From the NCBI GenBank assembly GCA_002483445.1, contig DLHY01000084.1:8054-72053 (forward strand): a DNA stretch of 64,000 bases. Direction: 5' to 3'. The position numbers and the translations under genes are program-made. This DNA is from Blastocatellia bacterium UBA7656 (GTDB taxonomy: Bacteria; Acidobacteriota; Blastocatellia; UBA7656). This document shows, piece by piece, positions 43,375 through 51,586 of this stretch. Under the pieces are notes generated by a model. It made no database searches. It had not been told where the DNA came from and saw only the letters and a program-made list of their open reading frames with translations. Position 1 is the first letter of the stretch; every line of letters starts with the position of its first letter.

Positions 43375-44295
43375 ATGGAATCCGGCCTGCACGAGATTGT
43401 GAAGCGCGCCAGAGGCGAAATGAGAGTGCCTATTCCGAACGATCCAATTCGTCAATCGCGGCGAATCCTCCTCTTCGCCCGCGTACCATTGGCGCTCGGC
43501 GCCGCGCTCTGGCTTGCAGATGCTCGCGGGTATTTCGCGGCGCGTGATGCGGCGCTTCTCGGCCTCGACTCAGAGGCAACAGCGCCGCTGGCACTCTCCG
43601 CTCTCATACTTCTCCTCTCTTCGCTGCTGCCAGGTGTAGCTGTCCTCAAGCAGGGAGCGGGCCGGGGCCTCTTCCTCAGCGTCCTCGGCCTCTTTGCTTA
43701 CTACCTCGGAGCGTGGGCGGGCGGACACCAGTTCGGCGTCGTGCTTCCCGTAATCGCTCCGACTGCCGCGTGGTACTTCAGCCAGATACTCGGCCTCGGC
43801 TGGCAGCCGCACTCAACTCAGGATGTACGCCACATTCTTCCCGCCGAGCAACGCGGTGTTTTCCTCAGCTATCGCCGCCAGCAGGACGAGACCACTGCGC
43901 GCCTCATCAAGCAGGAGTTAAGCGCGCGTGGTTTCGATGTCTTTCTCGACGTCGATGATCTCGGCCCATCGCCGCGCTTTGATGAACGACTGTTGGAGGA
44001 GGTAGGCTCGCGTCACGGCTTCGTGCTGCTGCTCTCGCCGGGGTCGCTTGATCGCTGTGCTGATGAGCAGGACTGGTTGCGGCGTGAGATCGCACACGCC
44101 CTCGATACCGGGCGTCGCGTGGTTCCTGTCCTGCGCCGTGGAATCGACCTTTCAGCCTGCCCCCTTCCTGCGGCCCTTGCTCCACTGCCGCTGCATAACG
44201 CTGTGATCTACTCAAGCGCACATCACGCGGCGGTCATGCAACTGCTGGTAGGATTCCTTTGCGCACCCAGATCAGGCCGCCCTGCTCGGCCATAG
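43375..44295 (+). CDS. Membrane-anchored TIR-domain protein
   Basis: 306 residues if started at ATG 43375; ATG 43420 (GAGG just upstream) is an alternative. Residues about 25-150 hold three or four hydrophobic helices (ILLFARVPLALGAALWLA, APLALSALILLLSSLLPG, GLFLSVLGLFAYYLGAW). Residues about 160-300 are a TIR domain: GVFLSYRRQQDETTARLIKQ, DVFLDVDDLG, FVLLLSPGSLDRC and WLRREIAHAL, where Glu238 is at the NADase catalytic position of enzymatic TIRs. Bacterial TIRs of this kind act as NAD-cleaving effectors or signal producers, often in phage defence; no defence partner gene is visible. The 232-bp gap before it shows nothing recognisable. Confidence 0.82.
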   Translation: MESGLHEIVKRARGEMRVPIPNDPIRQSRRILLFARVPLALGAALWLADARGYFAARDAALLGLDSEATAPLALSALILLLSSLLPGVAVLKQGAGRGLFLSVLGLFAYYLGAWAGGHQFGVVLPVIAPTAAWYFSQILGLGWQPHSTQDVRHILPAEQRGVFLSYRRQQDETTARLIKQELSARGFDVFLDVDDLGPSPRFDERLLEEVGSRHGFVLLLSPGSLDRCADEQDWLRREIAHALDTGRRVVPVLRRGIDLSACPLPAALAPLPLHNAVIYSSAHHAAVMQLLVGFLCAPRSGRPARP

Positions 44296-44449
44296 CACAT
44301 CAGCGATGACGCAGAGGCGCACGCATCCGACGGATGAGGGCAAGCATCAAGCGATAGCTGCGCTTGAAAGCTACAACTCCGGTTGCAAATCTGTCACAAT
44401 TCGCGCGGCAGCGGTTTGAACCCTCTTTACGGGTTTGTGAGCGGAAAGT

Positions 44450-44929
44450 ATGAAAGCGAAACATCACTTCTTTTCATCGCTCGCTTTGGGCGGGGCGCTC
44501 TACTATTTCACAGGCGACGCCGCATCTCTGGCCGGAGCGATGACAGGCGGATTTTTAATCGACGCGGATCATGCCATAGATCAGCTATGGGCTATCGCCA
44601 GACGAGCGCCGCTGATGCGCCCAGTCAAAAAAGATGGCCCCGAAGAGCGCGGGCCTCGCGCCTGGTGGACGCGCTACATCCGTCGCCGGAAGCTCGTAAG
44701 ACTGCCGCTCGTTTTCCATTCATACGAACTCCTCATCGCGCTCTCGATAATGGCGATCATGACTGGCGCGCCGTTCCTCACGGGTCTCGTCGTCGGATAC
44801 GCGCTTCATCTTGCGCTCGATATCATCCGTCATCATCATGAATTTCGCTCGCCCCTGTTTTATCTGCTTCTCTACCGTCTCGTTCACCGATTCAGGAGAG
44901 AGCGATTGATCAAGCCGGAGTATCTGTAA
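44450..44929 (+). CDS. Putative membrane-bound metal-dependent hydrolase (YdjM-like)
   Basis: 159 residues. The His/Asp pattern HHFFSS, then LIDADHAIDQ, FHSYE, HLALD and RHHHEF, combined with hydrophobic segments (SLAGAMTGGFLI, ELLIALSIMAIMTGAPFL, GLVVGYALHLALDII), fits the YdjM/PF04307 type of predicted inner-membrane metal-dependent hydrolases. Substrate unknown. The conserved histidines are all present. It follows the TIR gene by 154 bp on the same strand; no shared operon signal is evident. The basic stretch (TRYIRRRKLVR) between helices is likely cytoplasmic. Confidence 0.65.
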   Translation: MKAKHHFFSSLALGGALYYFTGDAASLAGAMTGGFLIDADHAIDQLWAIARRAPLMRPVKKDGPEERGPRAWWTRYIRRRKLVRLPLVFHSYELLIALSIMAIMTGAPFLTGLVVGYALHLALDIIRHHHEFRSPLFYLLLYRLVHRFRRERLIKPEYL

Positions 44930-45001
44930 GCTGAAACTCTGACAGAGGCGCATTCGTTTTATAAGCGAGCTTTTGAGATGACTCAAGTCGAGGGAGGAAT
45001 C

Positions 45002-45508
45002 ATGTTTTGCCCCGGTTGTGGAACCGAATCAATAAAAGATGTCAGGTTCTGCCGCAGTTGCGGAGCCGACCTGCAACTCATCCAGCAGGTTTTCACCGGC
45101 CAGCTTCAGCCATCCGCGTCAGGCGATGCGTTGGTCGAATCCAAAACCCGCAGGCAAAAGCTCATGCGACAGGGCGGCTTTCTCGCCTGGGGCGGATTCG
45201 TGCTGATGTGGATGATCATAATACTCGGCGTTGCCATGCTTAACTTCGACGACGACACCGGCGAGTTCCTCTTAATCTTTTCAGCCATCGCAAGCCCGAT
45301 CATCCTTACAGGACTCGCCTTGATGATTTACTCGCGATTCCTTCCGAAAGAGCCGGGCGATTTGCTCCCCGGCCATCTGGCGCAGACAGGACAGACCGTA
45401 AAAATGCCGCGCCTGTCGATTCAGGAAGAGCAGCCCTCGATCACGGAAAACACAACAGAGTTGCTTGAGGAAATGAAGGCGCGTGACACTGCTCCTCAAA
45501 ATCAGTGA
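45002..45508 (+). CDS. Zinc-ribbon protein with two membrane helices
   Basis: 168 residues from ATG 45002, with AGGGAGGAAT just upstream; the frame begins earlier but the zinc ribbon sits at the very N-terminus. CPGCG and CRSCG (residues 3-21) form a four-cysteine zinc site. Two hydrophobic helices follow (LAWGGFVLMWMIIILGVAML and LLIFSAIASPIILTGLALMI), then a soluble C-terminal tail. This layout is common in small bacterial membrane proteins of unknown role. It lies 73 bp downstream of the YdjM-like gene. Confidence 0.7.
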   Translation: MFCPGCGTESIKDVRFCRSCGADLQLIQQVFTGQLQPSASGDALVESKTRRQKLMRQGGFLAWGGFVLMWMIIILGVAMLNFDDDTGEFLLIFSAIASPIILTGLALMIYSRFLPKEPGDLLPGHLAQTGQTVKMPRLSIQEEQPSITENTTELLEEMKARDTAPQNQ

Positions 45509-45561
45509 AGAGCCGCGTGTCTGATGCGAGAGATACTCATTTTTTCTTTCGCGCTCACGGT

Positions 45562-45590
45562 TTGTCATCGCTATAAAGCTGACCTATAAT
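45562..45590 (+). promoter_or_regulatory. Sigma-70 promoter very close to the GT39-like gene
   Basis: TTGTCA (45562-45567), a 17-bp spacer and a perfect TATAAT (45585-45590). Transcription would begin near 45597, only about 5 nt before GTG 45602, implying a leaderless or nearly leaderless mRNA. Confidence 0.6.
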
Positions 45591-45601
45591 CGCGCCTTGC
45601 A

Positions 45602-47572
45602 GTGACAACAAAAATCGACAAACGCGACCTGCTCTGGGTCGTCTTCATCATTCTTTCTTTCCTGTTCGGACTCGCCGCTTCCTGGGAGCGGTGGGGTAAT
45701 CCACTTGTCGATTGCGGACGGGAGATGAATCAGCCTTTGCGTCTCGTCCGCGGCGAGATGCTCTACTCCGATGTGCGCCACATCTACGGGCCGCTCTCGC
45801 CTTACGTAAACGCCGCGCTCTATCGCGCGTTCGGCCCTTCGCTAGACACCCTCTATCTGGATGGAATAATCACCGCGATAATAATACTCGCGCTCGTATA
45901 CTGGATATCGCGTCGCCTGATGGGTCGCGCCGCTTCAGCCATAGCGACTCTTGAAGTGATGTGGCTGTGCGCGTTCAAGCAGGCAGGCAATTACATCTTT
46001 CCCTATTCCTATTCGGCGCTGCACGGCTGCGCGCTCGGCCTCCTCTCGCTCGCGCTCATTCTCAAAGCAGTAGAGAAGGCAGGAGTCAGAAGTCAGAAGT
46101 CAGAAGTCAGAAGCCAGAAGGTGACAGGGAACAGGTTACAGGTTACAGACCCGGATATTTCCCCCCTGTCCCCTGTTCCCTGTTCCCTGTTCCCTACACC
46201 GACCACCGACCACCGACCACTGCCTGTTTATTTTCTGGGCGCAGGAGTGGCCGCCGGATTGACTATGCTGGCAAAGACCGAGATGGGGCTTGCCGCTCTG
46301 GCCGTCGGAATGGTCGTGGCATGGCTTGCGGGGCAGCCTCGTCTGCGGAGATCAATCTCGCTGACCGCTCTGTTTCTGCTGCCTGCTCTGGGGCTTATAG
46401 TCGGGGGCTATTCGATCATCGCTGCGCGCGTCGGATGGGAGACGCTGTCGCGCGACAGCTTTCTTTTCTTTCAGAATCTGCCGCAGGAGCTTGTTTACTA
46501 CAACAAGCGTATGTCGGGCTTCGATATGCCGCTGCAATCGCTCGGCCTTATGATCAGTTCGGCGGTGAGGCTGGCCGGACTTGCGGGCATCGTTGTGGCG
46601 ATGAGTATGCTCGTGGGGCGCAGGCAGGCGGCTCAAACCGAGGCTCAACTATCGAAAGAAACGGTGAGCGACGCCGGTCAGGTCAAGCCCTCTCTCGTAT
46701 GGGCGTTGCTGGCGATTTCAACCGCAGTGTTCACCCTCGCGCCTGCCGGAGGTTCGATGAGTTGGGATAAAGGGCCTTATCTTGCCATGCCTGTTCTGCT
46801 CGCTGGACTTTTGATTTACGGGTTGTTCCGCTACCAGAAGCAGAATGTAGTCGACAGACAACACACGCTCATGCTGATCGCGGTGTCGGTCTTCGCGCTG
46901 GCATCTCTTGCCAGAGTTATGCTCAGAGTGCGAAGCGGCGGCGCGTACAGTTCATACCTTCTGCCCGCGTCGGTCGTCCTCTTCACCTATTTCTGGGTCT
47001 ATTCGTTTCCCGACCTGATACGAGGCGCGCGGACGCGGCGATTCGCGCGAAAATTTATGATCGTTTTTATGATCGCTCACACGATCATTACCGGCGCGTT
47101 GCTCGCTTATCGATACCGCACGAGAAATTCGCATCCCATATCGACTGAGCGAGGGACGATGCTCGTCGCTTCCGACCTCGGCATTGCCATCAACGAGGCA
47201 ATCGATTTCATAAATCGGGAGACCTCATCAAACGACCCGGTGGCAGTTTTGCCTGAAGGGACTTCGATAAATTTTTTCACTGACCGGCCCAATCCGCTGC
47301 GCGAAGAGATAACCACTCCGGGCTTTCTCGACGAACGGGGAGAGGAGCGCGCGATAAGACAACTCAGGGATTCCAACACGCGGCTCGTTTTAGTCACCAA
47401 TCGCGCGACTTCGGAATTCGGCCCTGCCGTCCTGGGGCGCGATTACAACGAGCGACTGATGCAGTGGGTGGAAGATAATTACGAGCAGGCCGCCATATTC
47501 GGCCCCTCTCACGATGACGATCTTCAAATCGGCGACCGGCTTTTTTTCATTCGAGCTTATCGGAAGAAATGA
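45602..47572 (+). CDS. Polytopic membrane glycosyltransferase (GT39/ArnT-like) carrying a repeat-derived insert
   Basis: 656 residues. An N-terminal helix (LLWVVFIILSFLFGLAASW) is followed by the acidic first loop VDCGREMNQPLRL..HIYGPLSPYV, typical of polyprenyl-phosphate sugar transferases where Asp/Glu bind the lipid sugar. About ten further hydrophobic helices and a soluble C-terminal domain (NFFTDRPNPLREE) follow. Start GTG 45602 has no ribosome binding site but a promoter just upstream. Residues about 162-207 (VRSQKSEVRSQK...PTTDHRPLP) are encoded by a heptamer inverted repeat and sit between two hydrophobic segments. The frame is kept, so the protein may still work, with the insert in a loop. 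Confidence 0.75.
   Translation: MTTKIDKRDLLWVVFIILSFLFGLAASWERWGNPLVDCGREMNQPLRLVRGEMLYSDVRHIYGPLSPYVNAALYRAFGPSLDTLYLDGIITAIIILALVYWISRRLMGRAASAIATLEVMWLCAFKQAGNYIFPYSYSALHGCALGLLSLALILKAVEKAGVRSQKSEVRSQKVTGNRLQVTDPDISPLSPVPCSLFPTPTTDHRPLPVYFLGAGVAAGLTMLAKTEMGLAALAVGMVVAWLAGQPRLRRSISLTALFLLPALGLIVGGYSIIAARVGWETLSRDSFLFFQNLPQELVYYNKRMSGFDMPLQSLGLMISSAVRLAGLAGIVVAMSMLVGRRQAAQTEAQLSKETVSDAGQVKPSLVWALLAISTAVFTLAPAGGSMSWDKGPYLAMPVLLAGLLIYGLFRYQKQNVVDRQHTLMLIAVSVFALASLARVMLRVRSGGAYSSYLLPASVVLFTYFWVYSFPDLIRGARTRRFARKFMIVFMIAHTIITGALLAYRYRTRNSHPISTERGTMLVASDLGIAINEAIDFINRETSSNDPVAVLPEGTSINFFTDRPNPLREEITTPGFLDERGEERAIRQLRDSNTRLVLVTNRATSEFGPAVLGRDYNERLMQWVEDNYEQAAIFGPSHDDDLQIGDRLFFIRAYRKK
46084..46222. 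repeat. Composite heptamer element H9 inside a coding sequence
   Basis: Three unit families are joined: AGTCAGA repeats (46084-46120), a GGGAACA/GGTTACA element with the same core as H1 (CAGACCCGGATAT...CTGTCCCCTG, 46121-46195), and GACCACC repeats (46197-46222). It lies in frame within the GT39-like gene, adding about 46 residues. Confidence 0.88.
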
Positions 47573-47592
47573 AGCGAGCAGCAGAAAGGAAG

Positions 47593-47702
47593 GAACCACA
47601 GATGAGCACAGATAAACACGGATAAAATGAAGAGAGAAAATTCTGAAAAAGCTCTCGGTTTTTCTCTATCTGTGTCCATCTGTGTTCATCTGTGGTTTCT
47701 CT
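47593..47702. repeat. Inverted-repeat element H10 with 10-bp units
   Basis: The left arm is CACAGATGAG, CACAGATAAA, CACGGATAAA; the right arm is TATCTGTGTC, CATCTGTGTT, CATCTGTGG. It follows the GT39-like gene by 20 bp and has the same architecture as the heptamer elements but a period of 10. Confidence 0.85.
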
Positions 47703-47761
47703 TTTTGACTTCGCTTTCGAACAACTACCTGACCCTACCCTTCGATCCTTCCTTATACTGT

Positions 47762-47789
47762 TTGCCCCGGCGACCTGCTTCTGTATAAT
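47762..47789 (+). promoter_or_regulatory. Candidate sigma-70 promoter for the deformylase-like gene
   Basis: TTGCCC (47762-47767), a 16-bp spacer and TATAAT (47784-47789), about 50 bp before ATG 47839 and just downstream of element H10. Confidence 0.5.
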
Positions 47790-47838
47790 CGGAGTCGCGG
47801 GCAAGCACGCCGCAATTTTTTATCAGGCAAAATCAGTT

Positions 47839-48363
47839 ATGCCGTCGCTGGAAATTCTTCAACTTGGAAATCCGCTGCTGTGGGAAATATCCCGCCCCGT
47901 CGAAGACTTCTCTTCACCCCTCGTCGAATCCCTCACGCGCGATCTCGCCGACACGCTCGCCGCATTCCGCCGCGAGAGCGGATTCGGGCGCGGGATAGCC
48001 GCCCCGCAGATTGGCTCGCTTCAAAGGATCATATTCATAAGAATGCAGCCGACAGGTTTTTGCGGCCCGCTCATCAATCCTGAAATCCTGTGGGCGAGCG
48101 CCGATATGATCGAACTTTGGGACGACTGCTTCAGTCTGCCTGATCTGATGATCAGAGTGAAACGCAATCGCGCGATTCGCGTCGCCTACAGTGACGAGCG
48201 AGGCGTGCGACAAACTATTGAAGCCCAGGACGATCTTTCAGAGCTATTGCAGCACGAAATCGATCACCTCGACGGAATACTTGCGACCGAAAGGGCCATC
48301 TCAGATCGCGCTCTTTCGACCCGCGCGGAATGGGAGAAGCGGATGAAAAAAGTTTCGGCCTGA
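47839..48363 (+). CDS. Divergent peptide deformylase
   Basis: 174 residues from ATG 47839; a longer frame runs back through element H10 and is rejected. Motif 1 is GRGIAAPQIG (from residue 50), fitting GxGxAAxQ. Motif 3 is QHEIDHLDG with the metal ligands His139 and His143 and catalytic Glu140. Motif 2, normally EGCLS, reads DDCFS: the metal ligand Cys97 is kept but the flanking Glu-Gly and Leu are changed. Deformylases remove the formyl group from nascent proteins with Fe2+. The changes suggest an accessory or substrate-shifted enzyme. It may not be the housekeeping copy. Confidence 0.75.
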   Translation: MPSLEILQLGNPLLWEISRPVEDFSSPLVESLTRDLADTLAAFRRESGFGRGIAAPQIGSLQRIIFIRMQPTGFCGPLINPEILWASADMIELWDDCFSLPDLMIRVKRNRAIRVAYSDERGVRQTIEAQDDLSELLQHEIDHLDGILATERAISDRALSTRAEWEKRMKKVSA

Positions 48364-48519
48364 CGTATTTTCCTGCCCCTCCGAGCCTCCGCTACGAAGG
48401 AGGTGTAGCTTTCGCAAAAGGCTCTCTATCTGGATGCGGAAGCGAAACTTTTCCAGACTTTCGGCTGATGGAAGAAGTCTGAAAAACCGGATCGATCAGT
48501 CTCCCAATCAAGCAGTCAG

Positions 48520-48612
48520 TGTAGGGAACAGGCGACAGGGAACAGGTTACAGACTCGGAAATTTCCCGCCTGTCCCCTGTAACCTGTTCCCTGTCACCTT
48601 CTGACTTCTGTT
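48520..48612. repeat. Heptamer inverted-repeat element H11 (GGGAACA/GGTTACA family)
   Basis: It shares arms and core with H1 and H9 (GGGAACAGGTTACAG, core CAGACTCGGAAAT...CCTGTCCCCTG) and ends with CACCTTCTGACTTCTG, the complement of the AGTCAGAAG left arm of H9. It ends a few bases before the ribosome binding site of the DUF1800 gene. Confidence 0.85.
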
Positions 48613-48628
48613 CTCTAAGGAGGAGAGT

Positions 48629-50080
48629 ATGGCATTCACCAACGAAGACGCTGCCCATTTGCTTCGTCGGATGGGATTTGGCGGCAACCCTGACGAAATC
48701 TCAGACCTCGAATCGCGCGGGAAAGAGGGCGCAGTCGATTACCTGCTCAATCATCAGAACATCAATAACCAGCCGCTCGACGATCTGCTCACTGCAAGTT
48801 TCAACTTCGTCGATCCGCGAGATGGCAATCGCTTCAATCAGGGCGAGATTCGTCGCTGGTGGTTCACCCGCATGGTTCATACCCGCCGTCAGTTCGAAGA
48901 GAAGATGACTCTTTTCTGGCATAACCACTTCGCGACGGCCCTCTCTCAGGTTCAGGACCTTTATATGTACATCCAGAACCTCAAGTTCCGTCAGTATGGC
49001 CTCTCACGCTTCGACGATCTCCTTGAAGCCGTTTCAAAGGATGCCGCGATGCTCATCTGGCTCAACGGACTTCAGAACGTCGCCGGAAGCCCCAACGAAA
49101 ATTTCGGGCGCGAGCTTCAGGAGCTTTTCACCATGGGCATACTCGATCCCGTCACCGGGCAGGCCAACTACACCGAGGACGATGTTAAACAGGTGGCGCG
49201 CGCTTTCACCGGATGGAAATTCCGCAATCCCCGTCAGGGCAGCGACCCTTACAACGCGGAATGGTTCATCCAGGCCAATCAGCACGACAACGGATCGAAG
49301 ACCATCTACGCGGGGACTCCCTATCAGGTGTCGGGGAATCTGGGCGGCGAGGATGTCATTGGCATCATCTGCAATCGTCCGCAGACCGGGCGATTTTTGA
49401 CGAAGAAGCTCTTCGATTTCTTCGTCCATCCGCTCAGTTCCAGTTCACAAGACAAACAGACGATAGATAAATTCGCCTCTGTCTACACGAGCAGCAATCA
49501 CTCAATCAAGGAGCTTGTGCGCGCGATCTTTACTTCGGACGAATTCTTCAGCGAGCGGGCGCGCTACGGTCTGGTCAAACAGCCGGTCGAATACATCGTC
49601 GGGGCGATTCGAATGCTCGGAGCCGACTATCGGCCCGGAGCCAACGTCACGGGAGAGCGAAATCAGACCTCGAACGCGCTGGCCGGATTTTCGCGCAACA
49701 TGACTCAGGACATTTTCAACCCGCCCGATGTTGCGGGCTGGGATTTGAACCTCGGATGGACTAACACGGCGACGATGCTCGAACGGTTCAATTTCGCCAA
49801 CGCGCTCGTTACGAATCGCAACCACACCAATCCCGGCGTGTCGATAACCAACGATCAACTTGGCGAATACACCAAATCGAAATCCAAGAAGACCGTCAAC
49901 AAATTCCTTGAAGTTATGAACCTGTTCGGCGTGCCGAAAGAGGTGAAAACGAACCTTCGCAATTACCTTGAGACCGACGATCAGGGCGTGAAGGTCGGGT
50001 ATGACAAAAACGATATCGACAAGAAAATTCGCGGGCTGGTTCATCAGATACTTTGCCTGCCGGAATCCGAGTTGAATTAG
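48629..50080 (+). CDS. DUF1800-family protein
   Basis: 483 residues, AAGGAGGAG before the ATG. The opening FTNEDAAHLLRRMGFGG and the phrases MTLFWHNHFAT, NENFGRELQELFTMG, YTEDDVKQVARAFTGW and QDIFNPPDVAGWD are the standard DUF1800 signature. The family is nearly always encoded beside a DUF1501 protein, as here (10-bp gap). Biochemical function is not established, though the pair is common in bacteria with complex polymer use. No signal peptide is seen at this start. The spacing indicates co-transcription with DUF1501. Confidence 0.9.
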   Translation: MAFTNEDAAHLLRRMGFGGNPDEISDLESRGKEGAVDYLLNHQNINNQPLDDLLTASFNFVDPRDGNRFNQGEIRRWWFTRMVHTRRQFEEKMTLFWHNHFATALSQVQDLYMYIQNLKFRQYGLSRFDDLLEAVSKDAAMLIWLNGLQNVAGSPNENFGRELQELFTMGILDPVTGQANYTEDDVKQVARAFTGWKFRNPRQGSDPYNAEWFIQANQHDNGSKTIYAGTPYQVSGNLGGEDVIGIICNRPQTGRFLTKKLFDFFVHPLSSSSQDKQTIDKFASVYTSSNHSIKELVRAIFTSDEFFSERARYGLVKQPVEYIVGAIRMLGADYRPGANVTGERNQTSNALAGFSRNMTQDIFNPPDVAGWDLNLGWTNTATMLERFNFANALVTNRNHTNPGVSITNDQLGEYTKSKSKKTVNKFLEVMNLFGVPKEVKTNLRNYLETDDQGVKVGYDKNDIDKKIRGLVHQILCLPESELN

Positions 50081-50090
50081 GAGGAATGCT

Positions 50091-51353
50091 ATGCCGATAA
50101 CCAGAAGACAATTCGTAAAGCGCAGCGCGGGAATGGTCAGCCTGAGCCTGCTTATGCCCAAAGTGTTGCTCACGGATGCGATGGCTCAGTCAACAAACCG
50201 TCGCATATTCGTCGTCATCCAGCTTGGGGGCGGCAATGACGGACTCAACACGCTCATCCCGTACACCGATTCCGCCTATCACTCGAAACGGCCTACGCTC
50301 GGCTTCCGCGACACGGAGCTAGTCGACGCGCAAAGCAAATCGATGATACTCAACAGCCAGTTCGGATTGCACCCGGCGCTCACGCAACTCAAAGACATGT
50401 ACGATCAGAATCAAGTGGCGATAATCAACGGCGTGGGCTATCCGAATCCGAACTTGTCGCACTTCACCTCGATGGACATCTGGCACACAGCCAATCCTGC
50501 AAGCCCCACAGGCACAGGATGGCTTGGCCGCTATGCAGACGAAAAGCTTGCGGGCCAGTCGGGACTCCTCGCGGCATCGATAGGCACGTTGCCGAAATCG
50601 CTCTACGGCGATAACGTGGTGGTGCCTTCCATATCGAGCTTTCAGAACTATACCTATCAGACCGACAGCAGGTTCGCGGGCGACCGCAACAACCAGATCA
50701 ACACTTTCAACGCGAACAACAATCGCGTCTTTGATGCGGGGAGCTTCGCCGATTCGATAGCCGAGATGAGCGTCGATGCCGTCGCGGGCGCGGCTCAGGT
50801 TCAGGCGGCGGTGGCCTCTTACACATCGACGGTGACTTATCCGGCTGCGCCCAATCCGCTCTCAGCCGCGTTGAAGATGGCGGCGCAACTCATAACGACT
50901 CTGCCGCAGGCCAATCTGCTTTATGTTCAGATGGGCGGATTCGACAATCACTCGGCTCAGATTCAGGGGACCAATAAACTCGCAGGCGCGCACTTCACAC
51001 TGCTTCGATATTTTTCGGAAGCAGTCAAAGCGTTCTATGACGATATGGCCGCGCACGGGCTTGCGGATAAAACCTTGATGATGGAGTGGTCGGAATTCGG
51101 CAGGCGACCGAACGAAAACGCTTCGTTTGGAACTGACCACGGCACGACGAGCCAGATGATGGTCATCGGCGACCCGGTCACGAAGGGAATCTACGGCCAG
51201 CAGCCGTCGCTGACGGATCTCGATCAGGCGGGCAACATGAAATTCAAGGTCGACTTCCGCGAAGTCTACGCGACGATTCTCAACAAGTGGCTTGGCGTAG
51301 ACGCGCAGGAGATACTTGGCGGCTCATTCGCCGATGTCGGATTTTTGGGGTGA
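50091..51353 (+). CDS. DUF1501-family protein with twin-arginine signal
   Basis: 420 residues, AGGAGGAATGCT before the ATG. The N-terminus MPITRRQFVKRSAGMVSLSL is a Tat signal (RRQFVKR), ending near DAMAQS, so the protein is exported folded. Conserved pieces are VIQLGGGNDGLNTLIPY, HFTSMDIWHTA, GWLGRY, MGGFDNHSAQ and MEWSEFGRRPNENASFGTDHG, typical of this alkaline-phosphatase/sulfatase-superfamily-like group with metal-binding Asp/His residues. The substrate is unknown. It is the partner of the DUF1800 gene and probably acts with it in the periplasm. Confidence 0.9.
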   Translation: MPITRRQFVKRSAGMVSLSLLMPKVLLTDAMAQSTNRRIFVVIQLGGGNDGLNTLIPYTDSAYHSKRPTLGFRDTELVDAQSKSMILNSQFGLHPALTQLKDMYDQNQVAIINGVGYPNPNLSHFTSMDIWHTANPASPTGTGWLGRYADEKLAGQSGLLAASIGTLPKSLYGDNVVVPSISSFQNYTYQTDSRFAGDRNNQINTFNANNNRVFDAGSFADSIAEMSVDAVAGAAQVQAAVASYTSTVTYPAAPNPLSAALKMAAQLITTLPQANLLYVQMGGFDNHSAQIQGTNKLAGAHFTLLRYFSEAVKAFYDDMAAHGLADKTLMMEWSEFGRRPNENASFGTDHGTTSQMMVIGDPVTKGIYGQQPSLTDLDQAGNMKFKVDFREVYATILNKWLGVDAQEILGGSFADVGFLG

Positions 51354-51365
51354 TCGCCTGGGGGC

Positions 51366-51423
51366 GCAGGCATCCTGCCTGCATGTGTTGAGGAGGAGAC
51401 CCGGCAATTTTTTATCGGGTCTC
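51366..51423. repeat. Two stem-loops after the DUF1501 gene
   Basis: GCAGGCA-TCC-TGCCTGC (51366-51382) and GAGACCCG-N12-CGGGTCTC (51396-51423, with a T-run in the loop) lie 13 and 43 bp after the stop. They may form the transcript end; neither is followed by a T-tract. The rest of the gap to 51587 shows nothing else. Confidence 0.5.
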
Positions 51424-51586
51424 CATCGCAAGTCTGGCACGCTGGAAGCGCGCGCTCCCAGGATTCGCATTCGAGATCGCGCACTCACAGTGCGACATGT
51501 AAACAGCGAGATTATCTCTGCCGGTCGCGCTTTATATTCTCCCTCGATTCGATAAGCGGCAGGGTGTAAATATTCAGAGGCAGAAA

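Noticed and set aside
47692..47838. Upstream extension of the deformylase-like frame
   Set aside because: It reads through the end of repeat element H10 and past the candidate promoter; the homologous region starts at MPSLEILQLG.
51434..51448. TGGCACGCTGGAAGC between DUF1501 and the CxxCH gene as a fourth sigma-54 promoter
   Set aside because: The -12 part lacks TTG, no GGGA-N-TCCC site lies upstream, and the distance to the start codon (about 150 bp) does not match the other three.
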